DNA from: WJMT01 sp964599635 | Lineage (GTDB): Bacteria; Acidobacteriota; Aminicenantia; Aminicenantales; Aminicenantaceae | Length of the DNA: 64,000 bases | Direction of reading: 5' to 3' | Assembly: GCA_964599635.1 (NCBI GenBank) | Contig: CAZRGM010000041.1 | Span: forward strand, 38,712 to 102,711 | In this document: one piece after another, positions 16,361 through 24,482 of the stretch | Position numbering within the stretch: position 1 is the first letter of the stretch | How the letters are laid out: the number at the start of each line of letters is the position of its first letter | Translations under genes and position numbers: made by a program | The notes under the pieces: generated by a model | Databases searched by the model: none | What the model saw: the letters and a program-made list of their open reading frames with translations, nothing else | What the model was told of the DNA's origin: nothing

Positions 16361-17461
16361 ATGAGGGGAAAAATAACAATTTCTTTAATAGCTGCTTTTT
16401 TCATCTCCCTTATTTTTTTCCAGGGTTGCGGCAAGAAAGAAGAAGCTGATGTTATCAAGATAGGAGCAAATTTACCACTTACGGGTGAAGTTGCGATTTA
16501 CGGGCAGAATGATAAAAAGGGTATTGACCTAGCTCTTGCAGAAAGTGAACTAGATATTAAAATTGAAGTTCTCTATGAAGATAATAAGGGGACTCAAAAG
16601 GATGCTGTTCAGGCAGCTAACAAGCTAATGAATGAAAATGTTATAGCAATAATTGATGATGCTATAAGCGGTATAAGTCTAGCCACAATACCTATTTATG
16701 AAAAATCTAATGTACCACTAATTTCGACAGGTGCTACAAATCCAGCATTGTCAGGCATAAGTCGTTTCTTCTTTAGAGTATGGAACTCTGATGCAGAAGA
16801 GGGAAAATTTGCAGCTGAAGCGTCATTTAATAACCTGGGCAAAAGAAATGTTATAATCTTGTATTTAAACAGTGACTATGGTCTAGGTCTTAAAAATGTA
16901 TTTGAAGAAAAGTATACTTCTCTTGGTGGTAAGGTGAAAAAAACAATTGCTTTTGATGAAAATTTACGTGATTATAGAGCACTTGTTAATCAATTTAAAA
17001 ATGAATCTTACGATATAATTTACATCATTGGTTACGCACCGCAAACTGGATTACTTGTTAAAAACATAAAAGAACAAAGAATAAATAAAACCATACTTTC
17101 TGCTGTTACTACGGAAGATCAAAAGTTCATTGAGCTTGCTGGGGATGCTTCCGAAGGAGTAATTTATGTTTTCAACAGCATGCCAACTGGAGAAAATTAC
17201 AATCATTTTGTGTCAGCTTATAAGAATAAATATAATGAAGAGCCACAATTATTAACCGATGTTGGGTATGATGCAATGAAATTAATTTTAATAGCAATAA
17301 GAAATGGGGCTAGAACAGGCAACGATGTAAAAGATTACCTTACGAATATGGATGCTTACGAAGGGGCTTCTGGGTTAATTAAATTTGATGAGAGAGGCGA
17401 TGTCCATAAGCCAATGGTTTTAAAAATGATTAGACATAAAAAGTTTTTGAAGTATAAATAG
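16361..17461 (+). CDS. LivJ/LivK-like substrate-binding lipoprotein
   Basis: I start at ATG 16361, 6 nt after GGAGG, rather than at an upstream in-frame codon inside livF. The 366-residue product has a lipoprotein signal (SLIFFQGCGKKEEAD, cysteine about residue 22) and a periplasmic type-I binding-protein fold: VIKIGANLPLTGEVAIYGQ, LYEDNKGTQKDAVQAANKL, VPLISTGATNPALS, YLNSDYGLGLKNVFEEKY and EPQLLTDVGYDAMKLI. This family binds branched-chain amino acids, amides, urea or related ligands. As the sensory side of the operon it decides what this signalling locus sees, but the ligand cannot be told by eye. Confidence 0.9.
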   Translation: MRGKITISLIAAFFISLIFFQGCGKKEEADVIKIGANLPLTGEVAIYGQNDKKGIDLALAESELDIKIEVLYEDNKGTQKDAVQAANKLMNENVIAIIDDAISGISLATIPIYEKSNVPLISTGATNPALSGISRFFFRVWNSDAEEGKFAAEASFNNLGKRNVIILYLNSDYGLGLKNVFEEKYTSLGGKVKKTIAFDENLRDYRALVNQFKNESYDIIYIIGYAPQTGLLVKNIKEQRINKTILSAVTTEDQKFIELAGDASEGVIYVFNSMPTGENYNHFVSAYKNKYNEEPQLLTDVGYDAMKLILIAIRNGARTGNDVKDYLTNMDAYEGASGLIKFDERGDVHKPMVLKMIRHKKFLKYK

Positions 17462-17470
17462 GAGATTAAT

Positions 17471-18697
17471 TTGAATTTAATTTTTAATGATATTATTCCA
17501 TTACTGCATCATTGCAAGAATACCATATCTCCAAAGAAAATTTCTGATGTGTTCGAAAAATTGGAAAATTTTATTCCCATTTCAGATGAGGATATTGCTT
17601 ATTTGCTCTTTGCACCAGACGAATTTAGTGAGAAAATTTTTGAAGAAGCAACTAAAGTAAATCAACTATTATTTGATAAAATAATAAAGTTTTATGGGGT
17701 TTCTTATGTTTCAGACTTTTGTTTAGAAACTTGTCGGTATTGCGGAGATAACATTTATAGCAATAGAAAAGAGTGGGAGAATTTAATCAAAGAAGCTGAT
17801 AAAGACGGTAAAATAAAATCTCCTAAACATTTTTTAACACCGGAAGAGTTAAGAAATGATGTTTTGGCTTTATTAAAAAAACATCCGGGACTAAAACAAC
17901 TTTGTATTTTATCCGGTGATACACCCACACTTAATGTTCCACGTTGGATAGAAAATTTACAAGAAGTCGCTAGAATTTATGATGAAAAAATTATATTAAA
18001 TATTCCTCCTCTGCATATTAATGCTTTCAGGAAAATAAGAGCAGCTTTACCTAATAACAAATTACAATTTAGAGTGTTTCAAGAGACCTACGATCAAACT
18101 ATTTATCAAAGAGAACATCCTCACTATAATTATGAAGATCAACGAACATTAAAATTGCGCGCTGCAATTTTAAAAGAAAAAAGATTTAATTCTGCAAAGG
18201 CTAATTTTTGGGCTAGAATATATTCCCAAGAACGATCATTATTAGCCGGGTTTGATGAATTTGGGCTAGGAGTTTTATTTGGGCTGAATGATGGACCGCA
18301 TGGATCTCTTTTCGAAGTAATTGGATTGAAGAGACATTCTGAATATATGTTCAACAAATACGGGCTTGTGCCTGAAACAATTTCCTTTCCAAGAATACTC
18401 CCGTCAAAAGGAATAAATTATGAGATACCTAGATTTGTAACGGATAAAGAATTGGAAAGGATAATTTCTGTAACAAAGCTAGCAATACCCCAAGCTGAAT
18501 TGATCATTACATGTCGTGAAAGAGCAGATTTTCGTAGAAAAATAAGACCAGTAATTAACATTGAAGATTTTGAAGCACGACCTGGTCCAGGCGGAAATAT
18601 GTCAGATGATGTCATTTTTCAAATGGAAATTGTAGATAGAAGAACCGGTAAAGAAATAAAGGATGAAATTGAGAAAGATGGCTTCACAACAATATGA
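17471..18697 (+). CDS. HydG/ThiH-like radical SAM enzyme
   Basis: A 408-residue enzyme starting at TTG 17471, 6-7 nt after GGAG. A helical N-terminus leads into a radical SAM barrel: YGVSYVSDFCLETCRYCGDN gives the CX3CX2C cluster, followed by LCILSGDTP. Later ThiH/HydG-type blocks are RVFQETYDQTIYQREHP and FGLGVLFGLND, and the end has a biotin/thiamin-synthase-associated-like region (IPRFVTDKELERIISVTKLA, GGNMSD). ThiH and HydG cleave tyrosine. No thiamin or hydrogenase maturation genes are nearby, so this copy likely has another substrate. It follows the transporter by 10 bp, which suggests that it acts on an imported amino acid or makes a signal; that is inference. Confidence 0.85.
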   Translation: MNLIFNDIIPLLHHCKNTISPKKISDVFEKLENFIPISDEDIAYLLFAPDEFSEKIFEEATKVNQLLFDKIIKFYGVSYVSDFCLETCRYCGDNIYSNRKEWENLIKEADKDGKIKSPKHFLTPEELRNDVLALLKKHPGLKQLCILSGDTPTLNVPRWIENLQEVARIYDEKIILNIPPLHINAFRKIRAALPNNKLQFRVFQETYDQTIYQREHPHYNYEDQRTLKLRAAILKEKRFNSAKANFWARIYSQERSLLAGFDEFGLGVLFGLNDGPHGSLFEVIGLKRHSEYMFNKYGLVPETISFPRILPSKGINYEIPRFVTDKELERIISVTKLAIPQAELIITCRERADFRRKIRPVINIEDFEARPGPGGNMSDDVIFQMEIVDRRTGKEIKDEIEKDGFTTI

Positions 18698-19118
18698 AGT
18701 GAAAGAAATAAGTTTTATGAATTTAAGACCAATTCAAGAAGAGAGCCAGAAGAAGATATGTGAACTTATCTCCAATTATAAAACATCATTTTTGCAGACG
18801 AGACTTGATTTTGAAGGAGTTAAAGTAGATAAATTAAAAATTATTGTCATAGATAAGTTGTTAAGATTAAATTTCTCAGATAGTTATATAGCCTTCTATG
18901 ATAAGGACTTTTATTTATTAACCGAAGATGAAAAAAACCTTCTTTGTAGTGATGCAGAGGAAAAACAAAAGCTTACTTTCATTAAAATACAATTTGCTGA
19001 AAACAAAGTAATTTATAAAATAGATCAGGGGAAATATTTTCTTATCCTTAATAAAGAGACAGATTCCTTGTCAATATTAAATTTTATAAAATGGGTTTTG
19101 GTTAATAATGAAGAATAA
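18678..19118 (+). CDS. unknown 146-residue protein
   Basis: The gene begins inside the last codons of the radical SAM gene. ATG 18678 has GAGAAAG just upstream and is preferred; ATG 18663 would add five residues. It has no signal peptide or membrane helix. The sequence is alpha/beta with FEGVKVDKLKIIVIDKLLRL and a beta-rich end (KLTFIKIQFAENKVIYKI). I do not recognise it. It overlaps the next gene by 11 bp, so it is made together with the kinase-like protein and may be its partner. Confidence 0.65.
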   Translation: MASQQYEVKEISFMNLRPIQEESQKKICELISNYKTSFLQTRLDFEGVKVDKLKIIVIDKLLRLNFSDSYIAFYDKDFYLLTEDEKNLLCSDAEEKQKLTFIKIQFAENKVIYKIDQGKYFLILNKETDSLSILNFIKWVLVNNEE

Positions 19119-22100
19119 TGCTTATTTTAAGTATTATCTATCTCTTTTCCAAGGCTTAAGAAATAAAATCAATTATCTGGTTTATGATCAAACTACAATT
19201 AAAGGCCTTTCTGACATTACAGGAAATGATCTAAAAAAATTTTCTTTTATGGTAATGGTATGTGATTCTGATGAAGATAAATATAGATGGTTATTGCTCG
19301 AAGATCAAAGAAATTATGTTATCGGTAAATTAGAAGAAAATGCAAAATTAAGTCAATTAAATATTGAACCGGAAAAATTCTATAACATATGGATAAATTT
19401 TCATTTATATAATTCTGGGCTTGTAAGATATTTTACACAAACAAATAAAGATACTGAGTATATTATAAATTTTAAAAAGGAAACGTACTTAATAAGCAAA
19501 GGATATGAGCAAGATTATAATAATCAAGAAACATTTAATGAATTGCGATGTGAATATAGAAAAAAGATTAATAATTTTGATCCTTTCGTAGAATTGGAAT
19601 CTATTTGGGGATTCAGTGGTGTATCATTCTTCTATATTAAATTGCCCAAGGTCGAAAATTTAAGGTTTATAGGAATATTCCCAATTATTTGTAAAACAGA
19701 GAAATATTTCTTAGAGAGAGCCGATTTTATCTTTTCTTTGGTAAAGAACGCAGTCCTTGGCGCTAACCTAATGAAAAACATAATGGATGAAAACATTAAA
19801 TCGTTAGATAATGCACTCATCAAGACTGCAATCATCTCAATTCTCGTAGACTCATATGCCCACAACATAAGTGCACATAGTCTTGCAGCCCTAAAATGGT
19901 GGTTTCATATTAGGACTAATGATTTATTTGATAAGAAAATTAATCTAGTTCAATCAAAAAGGGGAATGGAGAGATTTAGAAATACTATTAAAATAGAGGA
20001 ACTTAAAGCAACAGCTAAAAAAACAGAAGATGTATATAAAAATATTGGTTTGAGTGATTCAAGCAATAGTAAAAATTATACATCTTTAATGGAGTTAATT
20101 CAATTTCTACATGCAAAAGACGTTGAAAATATATTTTCATATCAAGCCATTAATGATAAAAAGAAAATATTTCATATTCCTGTTTCTATAGATTATGCGA
20201 TATATCATTTTTTAAGATTCTTAAGAGATAAAGCAGGCTTTTGGAGCGGCGTGACAAGAGACATGAATTTTGGGGGAGAATCTAAAAATTTATATGATGT
20301 ATTATGGAATGATTTTGCTTCCAATTCTCTTTACCTTGGTACTATTTCTCATTCTGAGGGGATAAATAAAGTCAATATATATATAAAAACCCCGGAATTA
20401 GAAAACTTCGCTGAATTTGCCAAAATAGATCTTTCATTAATTAAAAGAGAAGAAAAAATAGCTAAAGGTATAAATCCAAAAATAAGAAAGGGATTACCTA
20501 ATAAATATAGATTTACAATAGATGGAAAAAATCATTTAGAAATTAAAAAAGTATTAGATAAAGAAATTTATAATTCTTATTTCCCTGGGGGAGTTGTTGG
20601 AGAACATGCATTTTTTACTCTTATAGAAAACATGTTGAGAAATATTAAACATTATAAAAAATCGGAAGATTGGAAAAAAATAAAAAAAGACGGAATAAAT
20701 CTTGCTATCTCTATTAAACCTGTATCATTAATGGGGGGAAAAAAGGATAGAAGAGATAAAGAATTGTTTGAAGTAGAAATATTTTTAAAACATAAAACTA
20801 ATTTAAATGAGGGAAATAAGGTTGTAGAAGAATTGAGAAAGCGAAGTTCAGAATCAATATTGAATGAATCAGGAAGCCCCAAATTGGGCGGCACTTTTCA
20901 GGATAAAATATGTGCTGCAATGTTATTGAATGGCACATTCAGCAGTGTGGATAAAAGTTATTGTGATGATGAATTTATAAGAGAAAGGAATGATTTTTAT
21001 TACAATAGTGATACAAATGGGAACTTTTCAAAAGAAGAAAGCCGAAGTTGGATAGGATTCAGAGAGAAAAAAAATAGTGATGGAAGCAAATATGATGGTA
21101 TTTTAAAGAAATATTTTTACTTATGGAAGAGTAAATTAATTTTTAAAATAGAAAGAATGGAAGATCTAAAAAACGAAAACATCAATAGATTTAAATTCTT
21201 ACAAACTTCAGATCAGAAAATTGTAGAAATGGCAAGAAGAAGAGGAGTTGTTAGGATTTTAGATAAAATATATGAAACTGATATTGAAGTTTATACAAAT
21301 TGGCTAATGAAATGGATAAATCAAAATCCAATAAAATTAAGCATAAAGAAAGGAAGTACAGTCCTAAGTTCTTTTTATATAGAAAATAATGAAATCTGCT
21401 TTATAAAAAAAGATGAATATAACAATAATCCTCCTAGACAATTTCTCGGAAAAAAATACCCAGAAATAATAGTTGAGCATGGCCATAACAACAATGCATT
21501 AAGTATACGCAATCATGGAGTTTTATTGGGAAAAATATATAAATGTTCTGATGACCGTATAGGAGACGCTGATTTCAAGATAAGTGTTAATGGAAAACGA
21601 AAAATTCCTAATAACTATCAAATCCATAATGAAAATATTAATAGAGTATTTGATTTGATTGAAACTATATTTACAAAAATTACTATATTTGATGATAGAC
21701 TATATGAAAGATTCGAAAGCAAAAAAAAGGGGAAAAAAGAAACCATAAAAAAACAATTAAATATTGAATTCCTTGATGAAGATCAGAGCAAATGGGAAAA
21801 AACAAAAAAAAGTTTTAACTCAAGGAGTATAAATTTTTTAATACTTCATCTATCATTTATAGAAAAAATAAAGATGGCAAATACCGAGAAAAAATATAAA
21901 GAAGAAGAAATAAGTAAGTTTATTAGATCTGAACTAAATTTAGAGGAAAATGAAGTACTTAACAATTTTATTTTGGTAATTACAACCGGGCGTGGCAGAG
22001 TTGCTTTTTGGGAAAATCTAGATGAATACCAAAAGCAGTTTGTCACATTTAAACCAATAGAATCTCTTCTTTCTGCTCTTGAAGATGCATTAATAATGAA

Positions 22101-22152
22101 CGACGATTTCCAGATAAAGCATAACATATGCAAAGTATTATTTGGATCATGA
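19108..22152 (+). CDS. giant divergent histidine-kinase-like (GHKL) protein
   Basis: A 1014-residue soluble protein. The first 230 residues are an unrecognised possible sensor domain. A candidate dimerisation and phosphoacceptor helix follows: ISILVDSYAHNISAHSLAAL (about 245-265), with two histidines. At about 500-620 the spacing recalls a GHKL ATPase: GEHAFFTLIENMLRNIKHYK as N-box, strands INLAISIK and LFEVEIFLKHK, then SGSPKLGGTFQDKICAAML as G-box and lid. A clear DxGxG box is not visible, so ATP binding is uncertain. The last 350 residues are unknown. There is no membrane helix. It sits among five receiver or receiver-like proteins, making it the obvious signalling hub. The HK assignment is by pattern only and could be wrong; a non-kinase GHKL ATPase is the main alternative. 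Confidence 0.62.
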   Translation: MKNNAYFKYYLSLFQGLRNKINYLVYDQTTIKGLSDITGNDLKKFSFMVMVCDSDEDKYRWLLLEDQRNYVIGKLEENAKLSQLNIEPEKFYNIWINFHLYNSGLVRYFTQTNKDTEYIINFKKETYLISKGYEQDYNNQETFNELRCEYRKKINNFDPFVELESIWGFSGVSFFYIKLPKVENLRFIGIFPIICKTEKYFLERADFIFSLVKNAVLGANLMKNIMDENIKSLDNALIKTAIISILVDSYAHNISAHSLAALKWWFHIRTNDLFDKKINLVQSKRGMERFRNTIKIEELKATAKKTEDVYKNIGLSDSSNSKNYTSLMELIQFLHAKDVENIFSYQAINDKKKIFHIPVSIDYAIYHFLRFLRDKAGFWSGVTRDMNFGGESKNLYDVLWNDFASNSLYLGTISHSEGINKVNIYIKTPELENFAEFAKIDLSLIKREEKIAKGINPKIRKGLPNKYRFTIDGKNHLEIKKVLDKEIYNSYFPGGVVGEHAFFTLIENMLRNIKHYKKSEDWKKIKKDGINLAISIKPVSLMGGKKDRRDKELFEVEIFLKHKTNLNEGNKVVEELRKRSSESILNESGSPKLGGTFQDKICAAMLLNGTFSSVDKSYCDDEFIRERNDFYYNSDTNGNFSKEESRSWIGFREKKNSDGSKYDGILKKYFYLWKSKLIFKIERMEDLKNENINRFKFLQTSDQKIVEMARRRGVVRILDKIYETDIEVYTNWLMKWINQNPIKLSIKKGSTVLSSFYIENNEICFIKKDEYNNNPPRQFLGKKYPEIIVEHGHNNNALSIRNHGVLLGKIYKCSDDRIGDADFKISVNGKRKIPNNYQIHNENINRVFDLIETIFTKITIFDDRLYERFESKKKGKKETIKKQLNIEFLDEDQSKWEKTKKSFNSRSINFLILHLSFIEKIKMANTEKKYKEEEISKFIRSELNLEENEVLNNFILVITTGRGRVAFWENLDEYQKQFVTFKPIESLLSALEDALIMNDDFQIKHNICKVLFGS

Positions 22153-22162
22153 GAGGGAAATA

Positions 22163-23200
22163 ATGAAAAAAAATGATAAAAAGGTCATGATAATAGTTTG
22201 GAAATGGAAAAATAATAAAGCTATTAATAATTTAAGAATGACAAAATCCCAAGAAATGGACGAAATAAATGTTTATTCTAAAGAAGGAAATGACACACAG
22301 AAATTCATTGTCAGAATCAAGGACTCTATTAGCTCAGTAGAGATTAAGAAATTTATAAATAAATATAATGATATTAAGAATAAATTAATATTAATTCATG
22401 AGGGTGATAGAGTAGGTTATAACATTGAAGAGGCTAAGGGATTCCTTAAACAATCCTATGGATTTACGGGAAATAAAAAAGAGGTCACAAACTTATATGA
22501 TAATTTAATAGATGATGATGGAGAATTTGAAAAATCAGCAATTTACAGAGATAAGAACAATAATCCTTTAGGCATAAAAGAAAGTATTTTTAATTTAATA
22601 TGGACGTTTTACATTTCAGAAGATGGAAAATTAAGCCCAGCACAAAGAAAAGAAAAAAAGGAAATTAGGGAAAAATCTCGCCATATATTAAAAAATCTTT
22701 TGCCTTTATCCATTGATATCCAGGGATTAAGCGAAGTTAAGGGTATTGTTCGTAGTAGTTATATAAAGGATATTTGTATTTCATCAATTAAATCTACACC
22801 TGATTATTATAAGGAGTTGCTAGTGGATTTTTGGAATATAATGTTTGAGCAGAAATTTAAAATAAATAAAGGCAAGTTAGAAAAAGCGAAAGGCAGAAAA
22901 AATGCAGATAGCATGCAGACTATTATTAAAAATACTGAATTAGATTTTAATAATTTATTCTGGTCAAACCATGAAATAAAATTTGATTTAGGATTAAGAG
23001 AAAATATAAAGGAGATAAATCATGATTCGCCATTAGTTAAATTTATGATAAAAATGGATGAAGTATGCTATCAAAATGACGAAGAAATGGATGACTTATA
23101 CAAGAAATTTATTTCAGAATCAGAAAGAGAGTTTTTTTTCCCTCAATGGTTAGAGGAATTGACGAAAAAAATAGACGAAATAGAAAAAAGAATAAATTAA
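22163..23200 (+). CDS. unknown 345-residue protein
   Basis: I choose ATG 22163 (after GAGAGGGAA) over TTG 22142, which lies inside the upstream gene. The product starts with a strand KVMIIVWKWKN and has a second strand NKLILIHEGDRVGYNIEEA, giving an alpha/beta N-terminal domain of about 110 residues that might be receiver-like without the acidic residues. The remainder is helical and charged, with a strongly basic stretch near residue 240. There are no membrane or signal features. Position and spacing indicate that it belongs to the kinase-like operon. Function is unknown. Confidence 0.62.
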   Translation: MKKNDKKVMIIVWKWKNNKAINNLRMTKSQEMDEINVYSKEGNDTQKFIVRIKDSISSVEIKKFINKYNDIKNKLILIHEGDRVGYNIEEAKGFLKQSYGFTGNKKEVTNLYDNLIDDDGEFEKSAIYRDKNNNPLGIKESIFNLIWTFYISEDGKLSPAQRKEKKEIREKSRHILKNLLPLSIDIQGLSEVKGIVRSSYIKDICISSIKSTPDYYKELLVDFWNIMFEQKFKINKGKLEKAKGRKNADSMQTIIKNTELDFNNLFWSNHEIKFDLGLRENIKEINHDSPLVKFMIKMDEVCYQNDEEMDDLYKKFISESEREFFFPQWLEELTKKIDEIEKRIN

Positions 23201-23205
23201 GAACT

Positions 23206-23234
23206 TTGTCGAGAAAAGATTTTAATAATATAAA
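23206..23234 (+). promoter_or_regulatory. possible internal promoter
   Basis: TTGTCG (23206-23211), a 17-bp spacer and TATAAA (23229-23234) lie in the only sizeable gap of the rightward operon, 40 bp before the receiver-like gene at 23274. It might allow separate expression of the last two genes. Confidence 0.38.
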
Positions 23235-23273
23235 TATATTAACCATATCATAAATTTTTTTGTTTCTTTGAAT

Positions 23274-24038
23274 ATGAGTATCAATCTATATTTCAAAAAA
23301 AATAACAAACATTACTTTTCGGCTTTGGGAAGATATTTGGGAAATATCTTTGATATAGAAGTTTCAATATTAAAAGACAAGGGAACATCGAACAAATCTA
23401 TAATTATTATCGATGAAGAATCATCAATCAATGAAGATTTGATGACTGTTTTTAACGATTATTCAAATCTGAAAATCATAATTGTGGGATTATCAAAAAA
23501 ATCGAATGAATATTATGTAAATTTGTTGGATTTGTCTCAATTAAAGAATAATTTTCAAAACGCTTTTGAAAATAAGAAAACTGGATTGCTTCCTCTCTTG
23601 CTTCTTAAGAACATCAAACAGCAAATAAGATCGTTGTTTAAAAGTCATGGAGAAAAATCTTTATTCGATCTGCTAAATATTATTAGGCAATCTGTAAGCA
23701 TTGGCCCAGGACTTATTAAACAGGATATAGTCGATTGGGAAGAATATGAAAAGAATTATCTAAAGCCAGGACTTAGAAACTGGGAAGCTTTCAAAATAAG
23801 GTTTAAAAAACATAAAGATTATCTGAAGGTTTGTGGATTTGATAATGAAACAGACGAAATTGAAAGTAATATCAATAATATCCAGCAATACATAGATAAA
23901 CTAAAAACCATGACAAAAGATCAGGTAAATCGATTGAATGAAGATGAAATCCGACTAAATGCTGATCGCCTTAAAAACATCGATCTTGTTTTAACTAAAA
24001 TCAAACAAAGAATAGATACTGTTTACAATGTCGAATAA
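23274..24038 (+). CDS. receiver-like N-terminal domain plus helical tail
   Basis: A 254-residue protein from ATG 23274 (TTG 23268 would add two residues). The first 100 residues alternate strands and helices like a receiver: YFSALGRYLGNIFDIEVSIL, then SIIIIDEESSINEDLMTVF and LKIIIVGLSKKSNEYY. The phosphoacceptor region and terminal lysine are not convincing, so it may be a pseudo-receiver. The C-terminal half is a long charged coiled-coil-like region (about 180-250) that could mediate dimerisation. It overlaps the next gene by 11 bp. Confidence 0.55.
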   Translation: MSINLYFKKNNKHYFSALGRYLGNIFDIEVSILKDKGTSNKSIIIIDEESSINEDLMTVFNDYSNLKIIIVGLSKKSNEYYVNLLDLSQLKNNFQNAFENKKTGLLPLLLLKNIKQQIRSLFKSHGEKSLFDLLNIIRQSVSIGPGLIKQDIVDWEEYEKNYLKPGLRNWEAFKIRFKKHKDYLKVCGFDNETDEIESNINNIQQYIDKLKTMTKDQVNRLNEDEIRLNADRLKNIDLVLTKIKQRIDTVYNVE

Positions 24039-24462
24039 AGGCTATCCAAGTGTCGCGTGTTCAAATCCAAATATTGCCAATTCTATTTCTAGATTTTTAA
24101 AATATAATTTCGGATTCAAAGAAATCCTGATTAATCCTCTTAAGGACCCATTCAAATACAAAGAATCTATAGAAATAGCAGAACAAAGTGAATTCTTAAT
24201 AATTGATGCTTTCATTAATGGCGAACCTAAAGGATTTCACTTTGCAAAGCAAATGGAGAAAAAGACACTACTCCTTTTTTATACAGGAGAGCTTGATATT
24301 GAAGATGAGGATTCTTTTTGGATTGTACTTCCGAATAAACTTGGTCGTTTACAGGAAAAAATTATTGAACTGATAAAAGAATCAACTCTAACTGATTCAA
24401 ATTATATTGAATTGGAAAATAGGTTTTCTATCTTAAGGGCAACAAAAGGCCATCATGAATGA
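24028..24462 (+). CDS. receiver-like single-domain protein
   Basis: A 144-residue protein with receiver topology. The first strand PSVACSNPNIANSISRFLKY lacks the usual acidic pair. A strand SEFLIIDAFINGEPKGFHFAKQ offers a possible phosphoacceptor aspartate, LLLFYTGE holds the threonine position and WIVLPNKLGRLQEKI resembles the lysine-proline end. It looks like a degenerate CheY-type domain. It is the last rightward gene; its stop is 20 bp from the stop of the leftward deaminase gene, so the two operons end against each other. Confidence 0.6.
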   Translation: MSNKGYPSVACSNPNIANSISRFLKYNFGFKEILINPLKDPFKYKESIEIAEQSEFLIIDAFINGEPKGFHFAKQMEKKTLLLFYTGELDIEDEDSFWIVLPNKLGRLQEKIIELIKESTLTDSNYIELENRFSILRATKGHHE

Positions 24463-24482
24463 TTGGAGGAGATATTGGCGGA

